A stretch of 64,000 bases of DNA from contig JAMLIM010000004.1 of NCBI GenBank assembly GCA_023954175.1, positions 23,579-87,578 of the forward strand, in the 5' to 3' direction. This stretch comes from Rhizobacter sp. (GTDB lineage Bacteria > Pseudomonadota > Gammaproteobacteria > Burkholderiales > Burkholderiaceae_C). The notes beneath the pieces were generated by a model. The model did not search any database, was not told the DNA's origin, and was given only the letters and a program-made list of their open reading frames with translations. Within the stretch, counting starts at the first letter, position 1; each line of letters opens with the position of its first letter. Shown piece by piece: positions 26,561 through 35,564 of this stretch. The position numbers and the translations under genes were made by a program.

Positions 26561-26596
26561 CCTTGCAAGCGCTGACAGGCGCCGCTGACCTTGCAA
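26561..26596. promoter_or_regulatory. Repeated CCTTGCAA / GCTGAC motifs upstream of the methyltransferase
   Basis: CCTTGCAA occurs at 26561-26568 and 26589-26596 and GCTGAC at 26571-26576 and 26584-26589, all within 36 bp directly upstream of the start codon. Read on the gene's strand the first motif is TTGCAAGG, identical to the core of the repeats near 4.7 kb. The copy nearest the start codon would overlap the ribosome site, so a repressor or RNA-level role is as likely as an activator site. Confidence 0.3.
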
Positions 26597-26755
26597 CCCG
26601 GCGCACCCCGCAACGAGCCCGCCGCATGGTTGGGTGTCGGCAACCTGACGCTATGGTGGCCGCGCAATGCAGGCCCGTCAACGTCAGGCCCGCCTGTCGC
26701 CGTCAACGCCGCGCTGCGGTCTTCTCCAGCGTGCCCGCTTGCCCGCCCGGCGGCC

Positions 26756-27715
26756 CTACTTCTGCGATCGTTGGCCCCGTTGACCTGCACGGAAGGCCCC
26801 CGGCGTCAGGCCGGCCTCGCGGCGAAAGAACTTGACGAAGTTGGTCGCCTCGGCAAAGCCGAGCTGGTCGCCGATGGTGGCCACCGGCAGCAGCGTGTGC
26901 GCCAGCTGGCGCTTGGCTTCGAGCACCAGGCGCTCGGTGAGCACCGCCTTCGCGCTGCGATCGGTGACGAGCAGGGCCGCGCGCGTGAGGCTCTTCTCGG
27001 AGCAGCCCAGCCGCTCGGCGTACGGCGCGACGCCGTGCCAGCGCGCGAAGTTGCGCTCGACCGCGGCGCGGTATCGGCGGTAGCGCTGCAACACCGCGGG
27101 TTCCACGCGGTCATCGGCGGCGGAGGGTTCGGCTTCGAGCCGCAAGCGCAGCAGCAGTGACTGCACCTGACTGCGCAGCAGCGCATTCAGGGCCTGTGAA
27201 GGCGCGCTGCGGGTATCGCCCGCCATGCGCTCGAAGGTCTCGCTGACGGCCTTTCGCGCCGCCGCGCCAAGCCGCAAGTGCGTGCGCTGCCCCTCGGCCA
27301 GCTGCAGCAGCGCGAGCTCGTCCACCGCGTTGCCGGTGCCGATCTGCGGACCCACCTCGGCGCCGCCACCGGCAGGCAGCAGTTCCGAGCGGAACACGAG
27401 CAACCAGCCGTCGCAGCCCGAGAGGTCACCGAAGCGATGCACCTGCCCCGGCTGCAGCAACAGCAGCGAGCCGGGCGCCATCGATTGCGTTTCGAAATCG
27501 ACCATGTGCGCATAGCGCCCCGCGGTGATGTAGATCAGGCAGTGGAAATCGATCCGTTCCAGCCCCCGCGCATCGGCGTCGCCCACCCGGCGCCGCAGCT
27601 CGGCCACGGGGTAGAGCTCCACATCGAGCGTGTAGTTCGGCGGCGCGTTGTACTCGACGGCGGTCACGCTCCGACGTGCCGTGCGCTTCCTGACCGCTGC
27701 CTTGGGCGTGTGCAT
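26756..27715 (-). CDS. AraC family transcriptional regulator
   Basis: A 319-residue regulator with an N-terminal cupin-like sensing domain (RIDFHCLIYITAGRYAHMVDFE, PGSLLLLQPGQVHRFGDL) and a C-terminal AraC DNA-binding domain (YAERLGCSEKSLTRAAL, KAVLTERLVLEAKRQLAHTLLPVATIGDQLGFAEATNFVKFFRREAGLTPGAFR). It is divergent from the extradiol dioxygenase gene, with about 150 bp between starts, and is the obvious candidate regulator of that gene and perhaps of the methyltransferase downstream of itself. Inducer probably aromatic, by inference from the neighbour. Confidence 0.92.
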   Translation of the reverse strand: MHTPKAAVRKRTARRSVTAVEYNAPPNYTLDVELYPVAELRRRVGDADARGLERIDFHCLIYITAGRYAHMVDFETQSMAPGSLLLLQPGQVHRFGDLSGCDGWLLVFRSELLPAGGGAEVGPQIGTGNAVDELALLQLAEGQRTHLRLGAAARKAVSETFERMAGDTRSAPSQALNALLRSQVQSLLLRLRLEAEPSAADDRVEPAVLQRYRRYRAAVERNFARWHGVAPYAERLGCSEKSLTRAALLVTDRSAKAVLTERLVLEAKRQLAHTLLPVATIGDQLGFAEATNFVKFFRREAGLTPGAFRAGQRGQRSQK

Positions 27716-27863
27716 GTTGTCCAGTTTGGATCATTTCTCGACGGCAATGTACCTTGTCATGAAGGCGGCCGAAGCCGAGCATTCGTTCCATGCGCTGCGC
27801 GCCCTTTCCTGCACCGGAAAGCAAATTGAAGCAGCGCCTCGACCACTGGAGAAGGAGATGAGC

Positions 27864-28766
27864 ATGGAACGCGTCACACAACTGGGTTACCTCGGACTCG
27901 AGGTCAGCGACCTCGCCCGCTGGGAGAAGTTCGCCACCGAGCTGCTCGGCCTCGAGCATGCCGGCACCGACGCCGACGGAACGCTCTACCTGCGCATGGA
28001 CGAGCACCACCACCGCTTCGCACTTCGCCAGGGGCCACGCGACGACATCGCCGTTGCAGGCTGGCAGGCGCGCAATGAAAGCGAACTGCGCGCCATCGCC
28101 GAGCGTCTGGACGCCCAGGGCACGGCGGTCACCTGGGGCGATGCGCGCGAGGCGCGACAGCGTCGTGTCGCCGGGTTCATTCGCCTCAGCGACCCGAACG
28201 GCATCGCCATCGAGGTGTACTGCGGGCCGCTGGTCCAGACCGATCGGCCCTTCCGCTCGCCGCGCGACATTGCCGGTTTCGAAGCGTCCGCGCTCGGGCT
28301 GGGACACATCGTGCTGGCGGTGGACGACTACGACGCGAGCATGCGGTTCTACCGGGACGGTCTGGGCCTCAGGATCAGCGACTACATCGACCTCGACATG
28401 GGTGGCGCCGAGGCCACCCGCGCGGCCTTCCTCCACTGCGGCCCACGCCATCACTCGCTGGCCATGGTGCAGGTGTCCGCACCCAAGCGGCTGCACCATT
28501 TCATGCTCCAGGCGCGCCAGCTGCGCGACGTCGGCAGCACCTTCGATCGCTGCCGCGACGAGGCGGTGCCGATCACGATGGAGCTGGGCTGCCACACGAA
28601 CGACCGCATGGTCTCGTTCTATGCGCAGACGCCTTCGGGCTTCCACGTCGAGTACGGCCACGGCGGTGTCGAGATCGACGACGACACCTGGCAGGTAGAG
28701 ACCTACCAGGCTGCCAGCACCTGGGGGCACCGTTCGCCCGCCGTGCACGCAGCCGCAGCCGCCTGA
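27864..28766 (+). CDS. Extradiol ring-cleavage dioxygenase (BphC-like, two VOC domains)
   Basis: A 300-residue type I extradiol dioxygenase made of two vicinal-oxygen-chelate repeats (RVTQLGYLGLEVSDLARW and ALGLGHIVLAVDDYDASM). The iron ligands match BphC: H148 (GLGHIVLAV), H212 (RLHHFMLQ) and E263 (FHVEYGHGG); conserved acid-base residues H197 and Y253 are also present. It should open catechol-type rings (2,3-dihydroxybiphenyl, 3-alkylcatechol or similar) next to the hydroxyls. The start at 27864 has GGAG six bases upstream, better than the ATG two codons earlier, which abuts it. No hydrolase, ferredoxin or ring-hydroxylating oxygenase is adjacent, so it stands alone with its AraC regulator. 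Confidence 0.9.
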   Translation: MERVTQLGYLGLEVSDLARWEKFATELLGLEHAGTDADGTLYLRMDEHHHRFALRQGPRDDIAVAGWQARNESELRAIAERLDAQGTAVTWGDAREARQRRVAGFIRLSDPNGIAIEVYCGPLVQTDRPFRSPRDIAGFEASALGLGHIVLAVDDYDASMRFYRDGLGLRISDYIDLDMGGAEATRAAFLHCGPRHHSLAMVQVSAPKRLHHFMLQARQLRDVGSTFDRCRDEAVPITMELGCHTNDRMVSFYAQTPSGFHVEYGHGGVEIDDDTWQVETYQAASTWGHRSPAVHAAAAA

Positions 28767-29127
28767 CCCGGAGAGGTTCCCGAGGACGGCGCAATGGCAT
28801 TTGCGCCTCATGCTTCGGGTCTGGAGTGCGTGACGCGGCGCATGGATCTGCCGTTTCGACACGTGGGCTCATGGCTCCAGCGTCGGCCGTGGGTCGGCAG
28901 CGAATGGCGCTGCGGGCTCGACGCTCGGGAAGCCCGGGCAGGGCGTCGCCAAGTCATCGATCTACCGGGGACCCGCGGTCGACGTCTGGTTGCGCGGACC
29001 CGGTCCTGTGCTTTCGCGCCTCGGTGTCGCCTCGGCGCCAGACGGCACGCCGCGCGAGGCGACCGGAAAATGGTCTGGCGCCCAAGGCGTGGCAGTGGGT
29101 CAGAATCGGGCACAGGAGGATGATGTG
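28767..29127. other. Intergenic region (361 bp), no gene seen
   Basis: Open frames here lack ribosome sites and any recognised family. It must hold the promoter of the SIMPL gene; nothing stronger than loose -10-like hexamers is visible close to that gene. Confidence 0.4.
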
Positions 29128-29859
29128 ATGGCTGATGGCACCCGTTCGATCGGGCTCGTGTCCGCTGTAGTGCTGGCACTCGGCTTCGCCGCCGGCGGCG
29201 TCGGCGTGGGCAAGGGCCTGGAGCGATTCCGCACCGCCGACCGCTCGGTCACCGTGAAGGGCCTGGCGGAGAAGGACATCGAAGCCGACTACGCCGTCTG
29301 GCCGCTTGGGTTTCGGCGCGCCGGCAACGACTTCGGCGCCGTGCAGCGCGCGCTGGCCGAAGACCGCGACCGCGTGCTCGCCTTCCTGAAGACCCAGGGT
29401 TTTGCCGACACCGAGATCGAAGTGCGCCCGCTCCAGGTGCAGGACCTCTATGCGCGCGAGTACGGCAGCGGCCCGCAGCCGCTGCGCTTCCAGGGCACCG
29501 GGCAGGTCCTGGTGACCTCTGCAAAGCCGACCGCGGTGGAGGCCGCGTCGCTGGCCGTGGACCCTTTGATCCAGGCCGGCGTGCAACTCGGCGGCGTCAA
29601 CAACGGACCGACCGGCCCGCGCTACCAGTTGCGCGCCTTCAACGAGGCCAAGGCACCCCTGCTGGCCGAAGCCACGCGCAACGCGCGTGAGCAGGCCCAG
29701 AAGTTCGCCGCCGACGCCGGCGCAGAGCTGGGCAAGCTGCGCAGCGCCAACCAGGGCGTGATCCAGATCGGCGCCGCCGGCGGCGAGGGCTTCGATGACG
29801 GCAGCGCCCGGCTCAAGCGCCTGCGAGTCGTCAGCACGTTCACCTACGCGCTGGAGTGA
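29128..29859 (+). CDS. SIMPL domain-containing protein (DUF541)
   Basis: A 243-residue periplasmic or membrane-anchored protein: an N-terminal hydrophobic helix (about residues 7-27) and a SIMPL domain (DRSVTVKGLAEKDIEADYAVWPL, VLAFLKTQGFADTEIEVRPLQVQDLY, QGTGQVLVTSAKPTAVEAAS, QLGGVNNGPTGPRYQLRAFNEAKAPLLAEATRNAREQAQKFAADAG). The family includes E. coli YggE, linked to oxidative stress protection; molecular function is unsettled. A GGAGGA ribosome site precedes the ATG by about 7 bp. Monocistronic, convergent with the SRPBCC gene. Confidence 0.9.
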   Translation: MADGTRSIGLVSAVVLALGFAAGGVGVGKGLERFRTADRSVTVKGLAEKDIEADYAVWPLGFRRAGNDFGAVQRALAEDRDRVLAFLKTQGFADTEIEVRPLQVQDLYAREYGSGPQPLRFQGTGQVLVTSAKPTAVEAASLAVDPLIQAGVQLGGVNNGPTGPRYQLRAFNEAKAPLLAEATRNAREQAQKFAADAGAELGKLRSANQGVIQIGAAGGEGFDDGSARLKRLRVVSTFTYALE

Positions 29860-29986
29860 CCTCGTCGCGGTTTGCTGCCGAGCTTCGGTCTGCAACATCG
29901 AACGGCGGGCTGCCCTCGACGAGGGCGGTGGGCATCTCCGTCCGGCGCGCGGTTGCGTGCGTCGGCCTGGTGCGCGGAGCCGGGCG

Positions 29987-30433
29987 TCAGCCCGGGATCT
30001 CGGGCTCGACCAGGGCGGCCAGCTGGGCCAGCGAATCCTGCCAGCCGAGGGTGCACATCTCGACCGGGATGACCTCCGGGATGCCTTGCTGCACGACCTT
30101 CAGGTCGGTGCCGCAGGACACGGCCTCGAGCGTCACGCTGACGGTCAGTTCGCCCGGCAGGTTGGGGTCGTCGAAGCGATCGGTGTACACGATGCGCCTG
30201 GCGCTTTCCAGCTCGAGATATTCGCCGCCGAAGGAGTGGCTGTGGCCGGTCGCAAAGTTGGTGAAGGACAGGCGAAACGTGCCGCCGACCGTCGCGTCCA
30301 TCGCATGCACCTGGCAGGTGAAGCCATGCGGCGGCAGCCATTTGCTCAGCGCCGCAGCGTCGAGGAACGCGCGGTAGACGCGTTCGGGCGGCGCGCGCAG
30401 CACACGGTGCAGGTGCACGGTTCCAGTGGGCAT
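29987..30433 (-). CDS. SRPBCC (AHSA1-like) domain protein
   Basis: A 148-residue START-like/Aha1 C-terminal domain protein: TVHLHRVLRAPPERVYRAFLDAAALSKWLPPHGF, VHAMDATVGGTFRLSFTNFATGHSHSFGGEYLELESARRIVYTDRFDD, VVQQGIPEVIPVEMCTLGWQDSLAQLAALVE. The fold makes a hydrophobic ligand cavity; the ligand is unknown. It lies 68 bp downstream of kup on the same strand, so it may be co-transcribed with it, though no functional link to potassium transport is known. Confidence 0.88.
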   Translation of the reverse strand: MPTGTVHLHRVLRAPPERVYRAFLDAAALSKWLPPHGFTCQVHAMDATVGGTFRLSFTNFATGHSHSFGGEYLELESARRIVYTDRFDDPNLPGELTVSVTLEAVSCGTDLKVVQQGIPEVIPVEMCTLGWQDSLAQLAALVEPEIPG

Positions 30434-30501
30434 CGGGATGTCGTCCTCGTGGCCTGGGGTCGGGAGGCTTGGGCTGGCGCAGGCGGGTCGGCCAGATCGA
30501 A

Positions 30502-32427
30502 TCAGATGCCCATGCGCATCCCCACCGTCATCTGCTGATCGATCGGGATGTGATACGCGGTGGTGGCGTCCCGCGTGTTGCGCGCCAGGAAGGCGAACAG
30601 CTTGTCGCGCCACAGCGGCATGCCGTCGCGCTTGCGCCCGGCGAGCAGGTCGATGCCGCTCACGACATAGTGGATCGTGTCGAGGTCGAGCGCCAGCCCG
30701 AGTTCCTCGCAGCGCCGCAGTTCGGAAGGGATGTTGGGTGTCTGCATGAAGCCGTAGTGCAACACGATGCGGTGAAAGCCGTCGCTGAGCGTGTTCACCT
30801 CGATGCGCTCGCCCGGCGCCACGGTGGGCACCGGCTCGAACACCACGCGCAGCACGATCACGCGTTCGTAGGCGACGCCGGTATGCCGGATCAGCTTGGG
30901 CAGCGACGGCGGGGCGTGCTCGAAACGCCCGGCGATGAAGACGGCGGTGCCGGGAACGCGCGGAATCTCCTCGCCCTTGACGCGGCCGATGATGGTTTCG
31001 AGCTTGGGCGTCACGTGTGCGATCTGCTCGTCCAGCATGTGGGTGCCGCGCCGCCACGTGACCATGACGGTGAACAGCACGGCGCCGATCGCCAGCGGCA
31101 GCCAGCCGCCGTCCGGGATGGTGAGCAGGTTCGAGCCGAGGTAGCCGAGGTCGACCACCAGGAATCCCGCGAGGAAGGTCAGCGCGGCGGCGAGCCCCCA
31201 GCCGCCGCGCTCGCGCGCGACGTTGAAGGCCAGGATCGTGGTGATCGCCATCGTCGAATTCACCGCCACGCCATAGGCCGCGGCGAGATTGCCGGACGAA
31301 CGAAACGCCAGCACCAGCCCGATCGCGGCCGCCATCAGGATCCAGTTGACGGCCGGCATGTAGATCTGGCCGTGGGCGTCGGCCGAGGTCTGGTCCACGG
31401 TGAGCGTCGGGAACATGCCGAGCTGCATCGCCTGCCGCGTCAGCGAATAGGCGCCGGTGATGACGGCCTGCGACGCGATGCAGGTGGCCGCCGTCGCCAG
31501 CAGCACGAGCGGAATCAGCGCCCAGCCGGGGGCGAGATGGAAGAACGGATGGACGCTCTTGGACGGCTCGGCGATCAGGATCGCGCCCTGGCCGAAGTAG
31601 TTCAGCAACAGGGCCGGCAGCACGAACACGAACCAGACCTGGCGGATCGGCTTGCGGCCGAAGTGCCCGAGGTCGGCATACAGGGCCTCGGCGCCGGTGG
31701 TGACGAGAAAGACCGCGTACAGCACGAGATAGCCCGTCACGCCGTTGTCCGCGAAGAACCGCCACGCATGGCGCGGGTCGATCGCCAGCAGGACCTGCGG
31801 CGCCTCGACGATGCCGCGGATACCGAGCAGCGCGAGCACCAGGAACCACACCAGCGTCAGTGGCCCGAAGACGGCGCCGACGGCCGCCGTGCCATGGCGC
31901 TGCACCGCGAACAGGCCGACCAGGATTGCGAGCGTGATCGGCACCACGAACTCGTGCAGGCCGGGCGCGGCGAGCTGCAGGCCCTCGACCGCGCTGAGCA
32001 CCGAGATCGCCGGCGTGATCATGGCGCCGCCGTAGAGCATCGAGGCGCCGAGGACGCCGAGCAGGATGAGCGCATACCGATTGCGGCGGTCCTGGTTGCG
32101 ATCGGGCCTGAGCAGCGCCAGCAGCGCGAAGGTGCCGCCTTCGCCCCGGTTGTCCGCCTGCAGCACGAACACCATGTACTTGAGCGAGACGACGAGCAGC
32201 AGGGTCCAGAAGATCAGCGACAGGATCCCCAGCACGTTGTCGGGCGTGATCGGGATCGGGTGCTTGCCGGCGAAGCACTCGCGCAAGGCATAGATCGGGC
32301 TCGTGCCGATGTCGCCGTAGACGACGCCGAGCACGGCCACCGCGAGCACCGCCCCGGTCTTGCCGGGCGGCTTCCCGGGTGGCGAATCCGCTGCTTGGCC
32401 CTGGCCGTCGGTCGCGCTCGCACTCAT
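30502..32427 (-). CDS. kup: Low-affinity potassium transporter Kup
   Basis: A 641-residue K+ uptake permease with about 12 transmembrane helices. Family landmarks are LGVVYGDIGTSPIYALRE, SLIFWTLLLVVSLKYMVFVLQADNRGEGGTFALLAL, YGGAMITPAISVLSAVEGL, GAEALYADLGHFGRKPI and NYFGQGAILI. A cytoplasmic C-terminal domain ends in ATTAYHIPIDQQMTVGMRMGI. Kup proteins import K+ with H+ across the inner membrane. It is divergent from the DAHP synthase gene with 80 bp between starts, and probably co-transcribed with the SRPBCC gene. Confidence 0.95.
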   Translation of the reverse strand: MSASATDGQGQAADSPPGKPPGKTGAVLAVAVLGVVYGDIGTSPIYALRECFAGKHPIPITPDNVLGILSLIFWTLLLVVSLKYMVFVLQADNRGEGGTFALLALLRPDRNQDRRNRYALILLGVLGASMLYGGAMITPAISVLSAVEGLQLAAPGLHEFVVPITLAILVGLFAVQRHGTAAVGAVFGPLTLVWFLVLALLGIRGIVEAPQVLLAIDPRHAWRFFADNGVTGYLVLYAVFLVTTGAEALYADLGHFGRKPIRQVWFVFVLPALLLNYFGQGAILIAEPSKSVHPFFHLAPGWALIPLVLLATAATCIASQAVITGAYSLTRQAMQLGMFPTLTVDQTSADAHGQIYMPAVNWILMAAAIGLVLAFRSSGNLAAAYGVAVNSTMAITTILAFNVARERGGWGLAAALTFLAGFLVVDLGYLGSNLLTIPDGGWLPLAIGAVLFTVMVTWRRGTHMLDEQIAHVTPKLETIIGRVKGEEIPRVPGTAVFIAGRFEHAPPSLPKLIRHTGVAYERVIVLRVVFEPVPTVAPGERIEVNTLSDGFHRIVLHYGFMQTPNIPSELRRCEELGLALDLDTIHYVVSGIDLLAGRKRDGMPLWRDKLFAFLARNTRDATTAYHIPIDQQMTVGMRMGI

Positions 32428-32507
32428 CCGTGCTCTCCTTGTGTTCGGCCGGATTGTGATGGCATTCGCCGTCGGGCTGCTGCCGCAATCAGGCGAAAAT
32501 CGTCGCC

Positions 32508-33617
32508 ATGAATGCGCACGTCCCCCTCGCTCCGCCCCAACCCTCCACCCACGACACGACGCGCATCGACGACACGCGCATCGGCGCGGTGCGCCCGCTC
32601 GTGACGCCCGCGCTGCTGCAGGAGTGGCTGCCGGTGCCGCCGGCGGCCGAGGCGCTCGTCGAGCACAGCCGGCAGGCGATCTCGCGCATCCTGCAAGGGC
32701 AGGACGACCGGCTGCTCGTCGTCGTCGGCCCCTGCTCGATCCACGACCACGACGAGGCGATCGCTTACGCGAGGCAACTGCACGAACACGCGCTGGCGCA
32801 CGCCGACGCGCTGCTCGTCGTGATGCGGGTGTACTTCGAGAAGCCGCGCACCACGGTCGGCTGGAAGGGCTACATCAACGATCCGCACCTCGACGGCAGC
32901 TTCGCGATCAACGAGGGGCTGGAGATGGCGCGCCGCCTGCTGCTCGACGTGCTGGCGATCGGCCTGCCGGTGGGCACCGAGTTCCTCGACCTGCTGAGCC
33001 CGCAGTTCATCAGCGACCTCGTCAGCTGGGGCGCGATCGGCGCGCGCACGACCGAGAGCCAGAGCCATCGCCAGCTCGCGAGCGGCCTGTCGTGCCCGGT
33101 CGGCTTCAAGAACGGCACCGAAGGCAGCGTCAAGGTCGCGGCGGACGCGATCCTCGCCGCGCGCGCGCCGCACGCCTTCATGGGCATGACGAAGATGGGG
33201 CAGGCGGCGATCTTCGAGACGCGCGGCAACGATGACGGCCACCTGATCCTGCGCGGCGGCAGGACGCCGAACTACGCGGCGGCGGACGTGGCGCGCGCCT
33301 GCGCCGTGCTCGGCGACGCCGGCCTGCCGGCGCGGCTGATGATCGACGTCTCACACGCCAACAGCAGCAAGCAGCACCGCAGGCAGATCGACGTCGCGGC
33401 CGACGTGGCGGCGCAGGTCGCCTCTGGCGAGCGACGCATCATCGGCGTCATGATCGAGAGCCACCTGAACGAGGGCCGGCAGGACATCGTGCCGGGCCAG
33501 CCGCTGCAGCCCGGCGTGTCCGTCACCGATGCGTGCATCGGCATGGCGCAGACGGTGCCGGTGCTGCGGACGCTCGCCGACGCGGTGCGCGCGCGGCGCG
33601 CGGCGGCGCCGGGCTGA
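32508..33617 (+). CDS. aroG: 3-deoxy-7-phosphoheptulonate synthase (DAHP synthase, class I)
   Basis: A 369-residue class I-alpha DAHP synthase, first step of the shikimate pathway (phosphoenolpyruvate plus erythrose 4-phosphate). Motifs are LLVVVGPCSIHDHDEAI, VVMRVYFEKPRTTVGWKGYINDP, LPVGTEFLDLLSPQFISDLVSWGAIGARTTESQSHRQLASGLS, GFKNGTEGSVKVAADAILAARAPHAFMGMTKMG, RGGRTPNYAA, MIDVSHANSSKQH and GVMIESHLNEGRQD. Which aromatic amino acid inhibits it (aroF, aroG or aroH behaviour) cannot be judged here; aroG is used as a generic symbol. Confidence 0.93.
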   Translation: MNAHVPLAPPQPSTHDTTRIDDTRIGAVRPLVTPALLQEWLPVPPAAEALVEHSRQAISRILQGQDDRLLVVVGPCSIHDHDEAIAYARQLHEHALAHADALLVVMRVYFEKPRTTVGWKGYINDPHLDGSFAINEGLEMARRLLLDVLAIGLPVGTEFLDLLSPQFISDLVSWGAIGARTTESQSHRQLASGLSCPVGFKNGTEGSVKVAADAILAARAPHAFMGMTKMGQAAIFETRGNDDGHLILRGGRTPNYAAADVARACAVLGDAGLPARLMIDVSHANSSKQHRRQIDVAADVAAQVASGERRIIGVMIESHLNEGRQDIVPGQPLQPGVSVTDACIGMAQTVPVLRTLADAVRARRAAAPG

Positions 33618-33721
33618 ATCGCACAGTCGCACACAGGCGCCGGTCGCCGCTGCCCGCGCCGGCGCCCACGCCCGGACCCGCACCCCCGCGGCGCCGGCCC
33701 GCTTGAGATACTCGGCCCCCA

Positions 33722-34768
33722 ATGTCCGCGATCCTCGCCGTCACCGTCCCGTTCTTCGCGCTCGTGCTGTGCGGCTACCTCGCGGCGCATTTCCGGGTGC
33801 TGCCGCAGTCGGCGATTCCGGGGCTCAACACCTTCGTGCTGTATTTCGCGCTGCCGTGCATGCTGTTTCGCTTCGGCGCCGGCACGCCGTTTGCCGATCT
33901 GCTCGACCCGGCGCTGCTCGTCGTCTATGGCGTCTGCGCGCTCGCGATGGTCGCCTTCACGGTGATGACGACGCTCAGCCGGCACGCGGGCGATGGCGGC
34001 GTCGATCTGACGAACGCCGCCTTCGGCGCGCTCGTTGCCGCGTTTCCGAACACCGGCTTCATGGGCATCCCGCTGCTCGTCGCGCTGTTCGGCGACCGCG
34101 CAGTCGGGCCGATGGTGGCGACGCTGCTCGTCGATCTGTTCCTCACCAGCTCGCTGTGCATCGCGCTGGCGCAGATGCATGGGCACATCGGGCGCAGCGG
34201 GCGACGCGACGACAACGCGGAGCACGACGCGCAGAGCGCCGACGCGCAACCCGATGTGCCGATGCGGGTCGCGCTTCTACGCTCGGCCCGCGGCGCGCTC
34301 GCCAACCCGCTGCCCTGGGCGATCGGTCTCGGCGGTGTGTTCTCGCTCGCCGGCTGGGCACTGCCCGGCGCGCTCGGCCAGATCGTCAAGATGCTCGGCG
34401 ACGCGGCGACGCCGGTCGCGCTGTTCACGATCGGCGCGGTGCTCTGGCGTGCCGGCCAGCATGCCCACACGCGCACGCCGGCGGCGCAGTTCGTGCCGGT
34501 CGCGCTCTTCAAGCTGTTCGTCCATCCGCTGCTCGTGCTCGCCGTCGGCATGCTCGCCAACGCCGCCGGGCTGCCGGTGTCGGACATCGGCCTCACGGTG
34601 CTGGTGCTCGCCGCCGCGCTGCCGAGCGCGAGCAACGTCTCGCTGCTCGCGGAGCGCTTCGGCGCCGACAACGGCCGCGTCGCGCGCATCATCATGACGT
34701 CGACGGCAGTCTCCTTCGTCAGCTTCTCCGCGCTCGCCTGGCTGCTCGGCGCGGGCCCCGCCACGTGA
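33722..34768 (+). CDS. AEC family transporter
   Basis: A 348-residue auxin-efflux-carrier/malonate-permease-like membrane protein with about ten helices in two halves: FFALVLCGYLAAHFRVLPQSAIPGLNTFVLYFALPCMLFRFG, AFGALVAAFPNTGFMGIPLLVALFGDRAVGP, VALFTIGAVLWRAGQHAH, FKLFVHPLLVLAVGMLANAAG and AAALPSASNVSLLAERFGAD. The Pro-containing crossover near 'ALPSASN' is typical. Substrate unknown (organic acids in characterised relatives). Its stop overlaps a GTG of the mtnN frame (GTGA), so it is co-transcribed with mtnN. Confidence 0.9.
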   Translation: MSAILAVTVPFFALVLCGYLAAHFRVLPQSAIPGLNTFVLYFALPCMLFRFGAGTPFADLLDPALLVVYGVCALAMVAFTVMTTLSRHAGDGGVDLTNAAFGALVAAFPNTGFMGIPLLVALFGDRAVGPMVATLLVDLFLTSSLCIALAQMHGHIGRSGRRDDNAEHDAQSADAQPDVPMRVALLRSARGALANPLPWAIGLGGVFSLAGWALPGALGQIVKMLGDAATPVALFTIGAVLWRAGQHAHTRTPAAQFVPVALFKLFVHPLLVLAVGMLANAAGLPVSDIGLTVLVLAAALPSASNVSLLAERFGADNGRVARIIMTSTAVSFVSFSALAWLLGAGPAT

Positions 34769-34773
34769 ATCGC

Positions 34774-35547
34774 ATGCAGGCGCCGGTTGCCATCGTCGCG
34801 GCGATGGAACTCGAACTTCGTGCGCTGCTGCCGCAGCTGACCGACGTGCAGCGCGTCGCGCGCGCCGGGCGCGAGATCCACCTCGGGCGCCTGCACGGAC
34901 AGCGCGTTGTGCTGGCGCGCAGCGGCATCGGCAAGGTCGCGGCGGCGACGACGGCCACACTGCTCGCGGCCGAGTTCGCGCCGTCGTCGATGCTCTTCAC
35001 CGGCGTCGCCGGCGGCCTCGCGCCCGACGTGCGCGTGGGCGACGTGGTGCTCGCGCGCGAACTGCTGCAGCACGACATGGACGCTTCACCCCTCTTTCCG
35101 CGCTACGAGGTGCCGTTGACCGGCCGTGCGCGTTTTGCGGTCGACGCCGCCCTCGCCGATCGGCTTGCGGTCGCGACCGCAGCCTGTCTGCACGAAGCGC
35201 CGCACGCGCTCGGCGCGTCACACCTGGCCGCCTTCGGCATCGGGCACCCGCGCATGCACCAAGGCCTCGTCATCAGCGGTGACCGCTTCGTCTCCACCGC
35301 GGCCGAAAGCAGCGCCCTTCGGCGCGACCTGCCCGACGCGCTGGCGGTCGAGATGGAGGGCGCCGCCGTGGCGCAGGTGTGTGCCGATTTCGGCCTGCCG
35401 CTGGCCGTGCTGCGTGTCATCTCCGACCGCGCCGACGACAGCGCGCATGTCGACTTCCTGCGCTTCACCCGCGAAGTGGCGAGCGTGCTGACGCGGCTGA
35501 TCGTGGTCGCCGCGCTGACGCAGCCAAGGCCCAGCCCGACCGCCTGA
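34774..35547 (+). CDS. mtnN: 5'-methylthioadenosine/S-adenosylhomocysteine nucleosidase
   Basis: A 257-residue nucleoside phosphorylase-fold protein. AIVAAMELELRALLP carries the equivalent of the E. coli E12 catalytic residue, and ARSGIGKVAAATTATLL, SMLFTGVAGGLAPDVRVGDVVLA, AVEMEGAAVAQVCADF and VLRVISDRADDSAHVDF supply the ribose-binding Glu and catalytic Asp. It hydrolyses MTA and SAH to adenine, removing inhibitory by-products of SAM use. The ATG at 34774 gives the family N-terminus; a GTG nine bases earlier, overlapping the AEC stop, is an alternative. Confidence 0.92.
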   Translation: MQAPVAIVAAMELELRALLPQLTDVQRVARAGREIHLGRLHGQRVVLARSGIGKVAAATTATLLAAEFAPSSMLFTGVAGGLAPDVRVGDVVLARELLQHDMDASPLFPRYEVPLTGRARFAVDAALADRLAVATAACLHEAPHALGASHLAAFGIGHPRMHQGLVISGDRFVSTAAESSALRRDLPDALAVEMEGAAVAQVCADFGLPLAVLRVISDRADDSAHVDFLRFTREVASVLTRLIVVAALTQPRPSPTA

Positions 35548-35564
35548 GCCGCGAGGGCGAGCGA

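Noticed and set aside
29912-29926. GCCCTC-GAC-GAGGGC as a terminator between the SIMPL and SRPBCC genes
   Set aside because: Stem only six bp with a three-base loop and no T-run; too weak to call.
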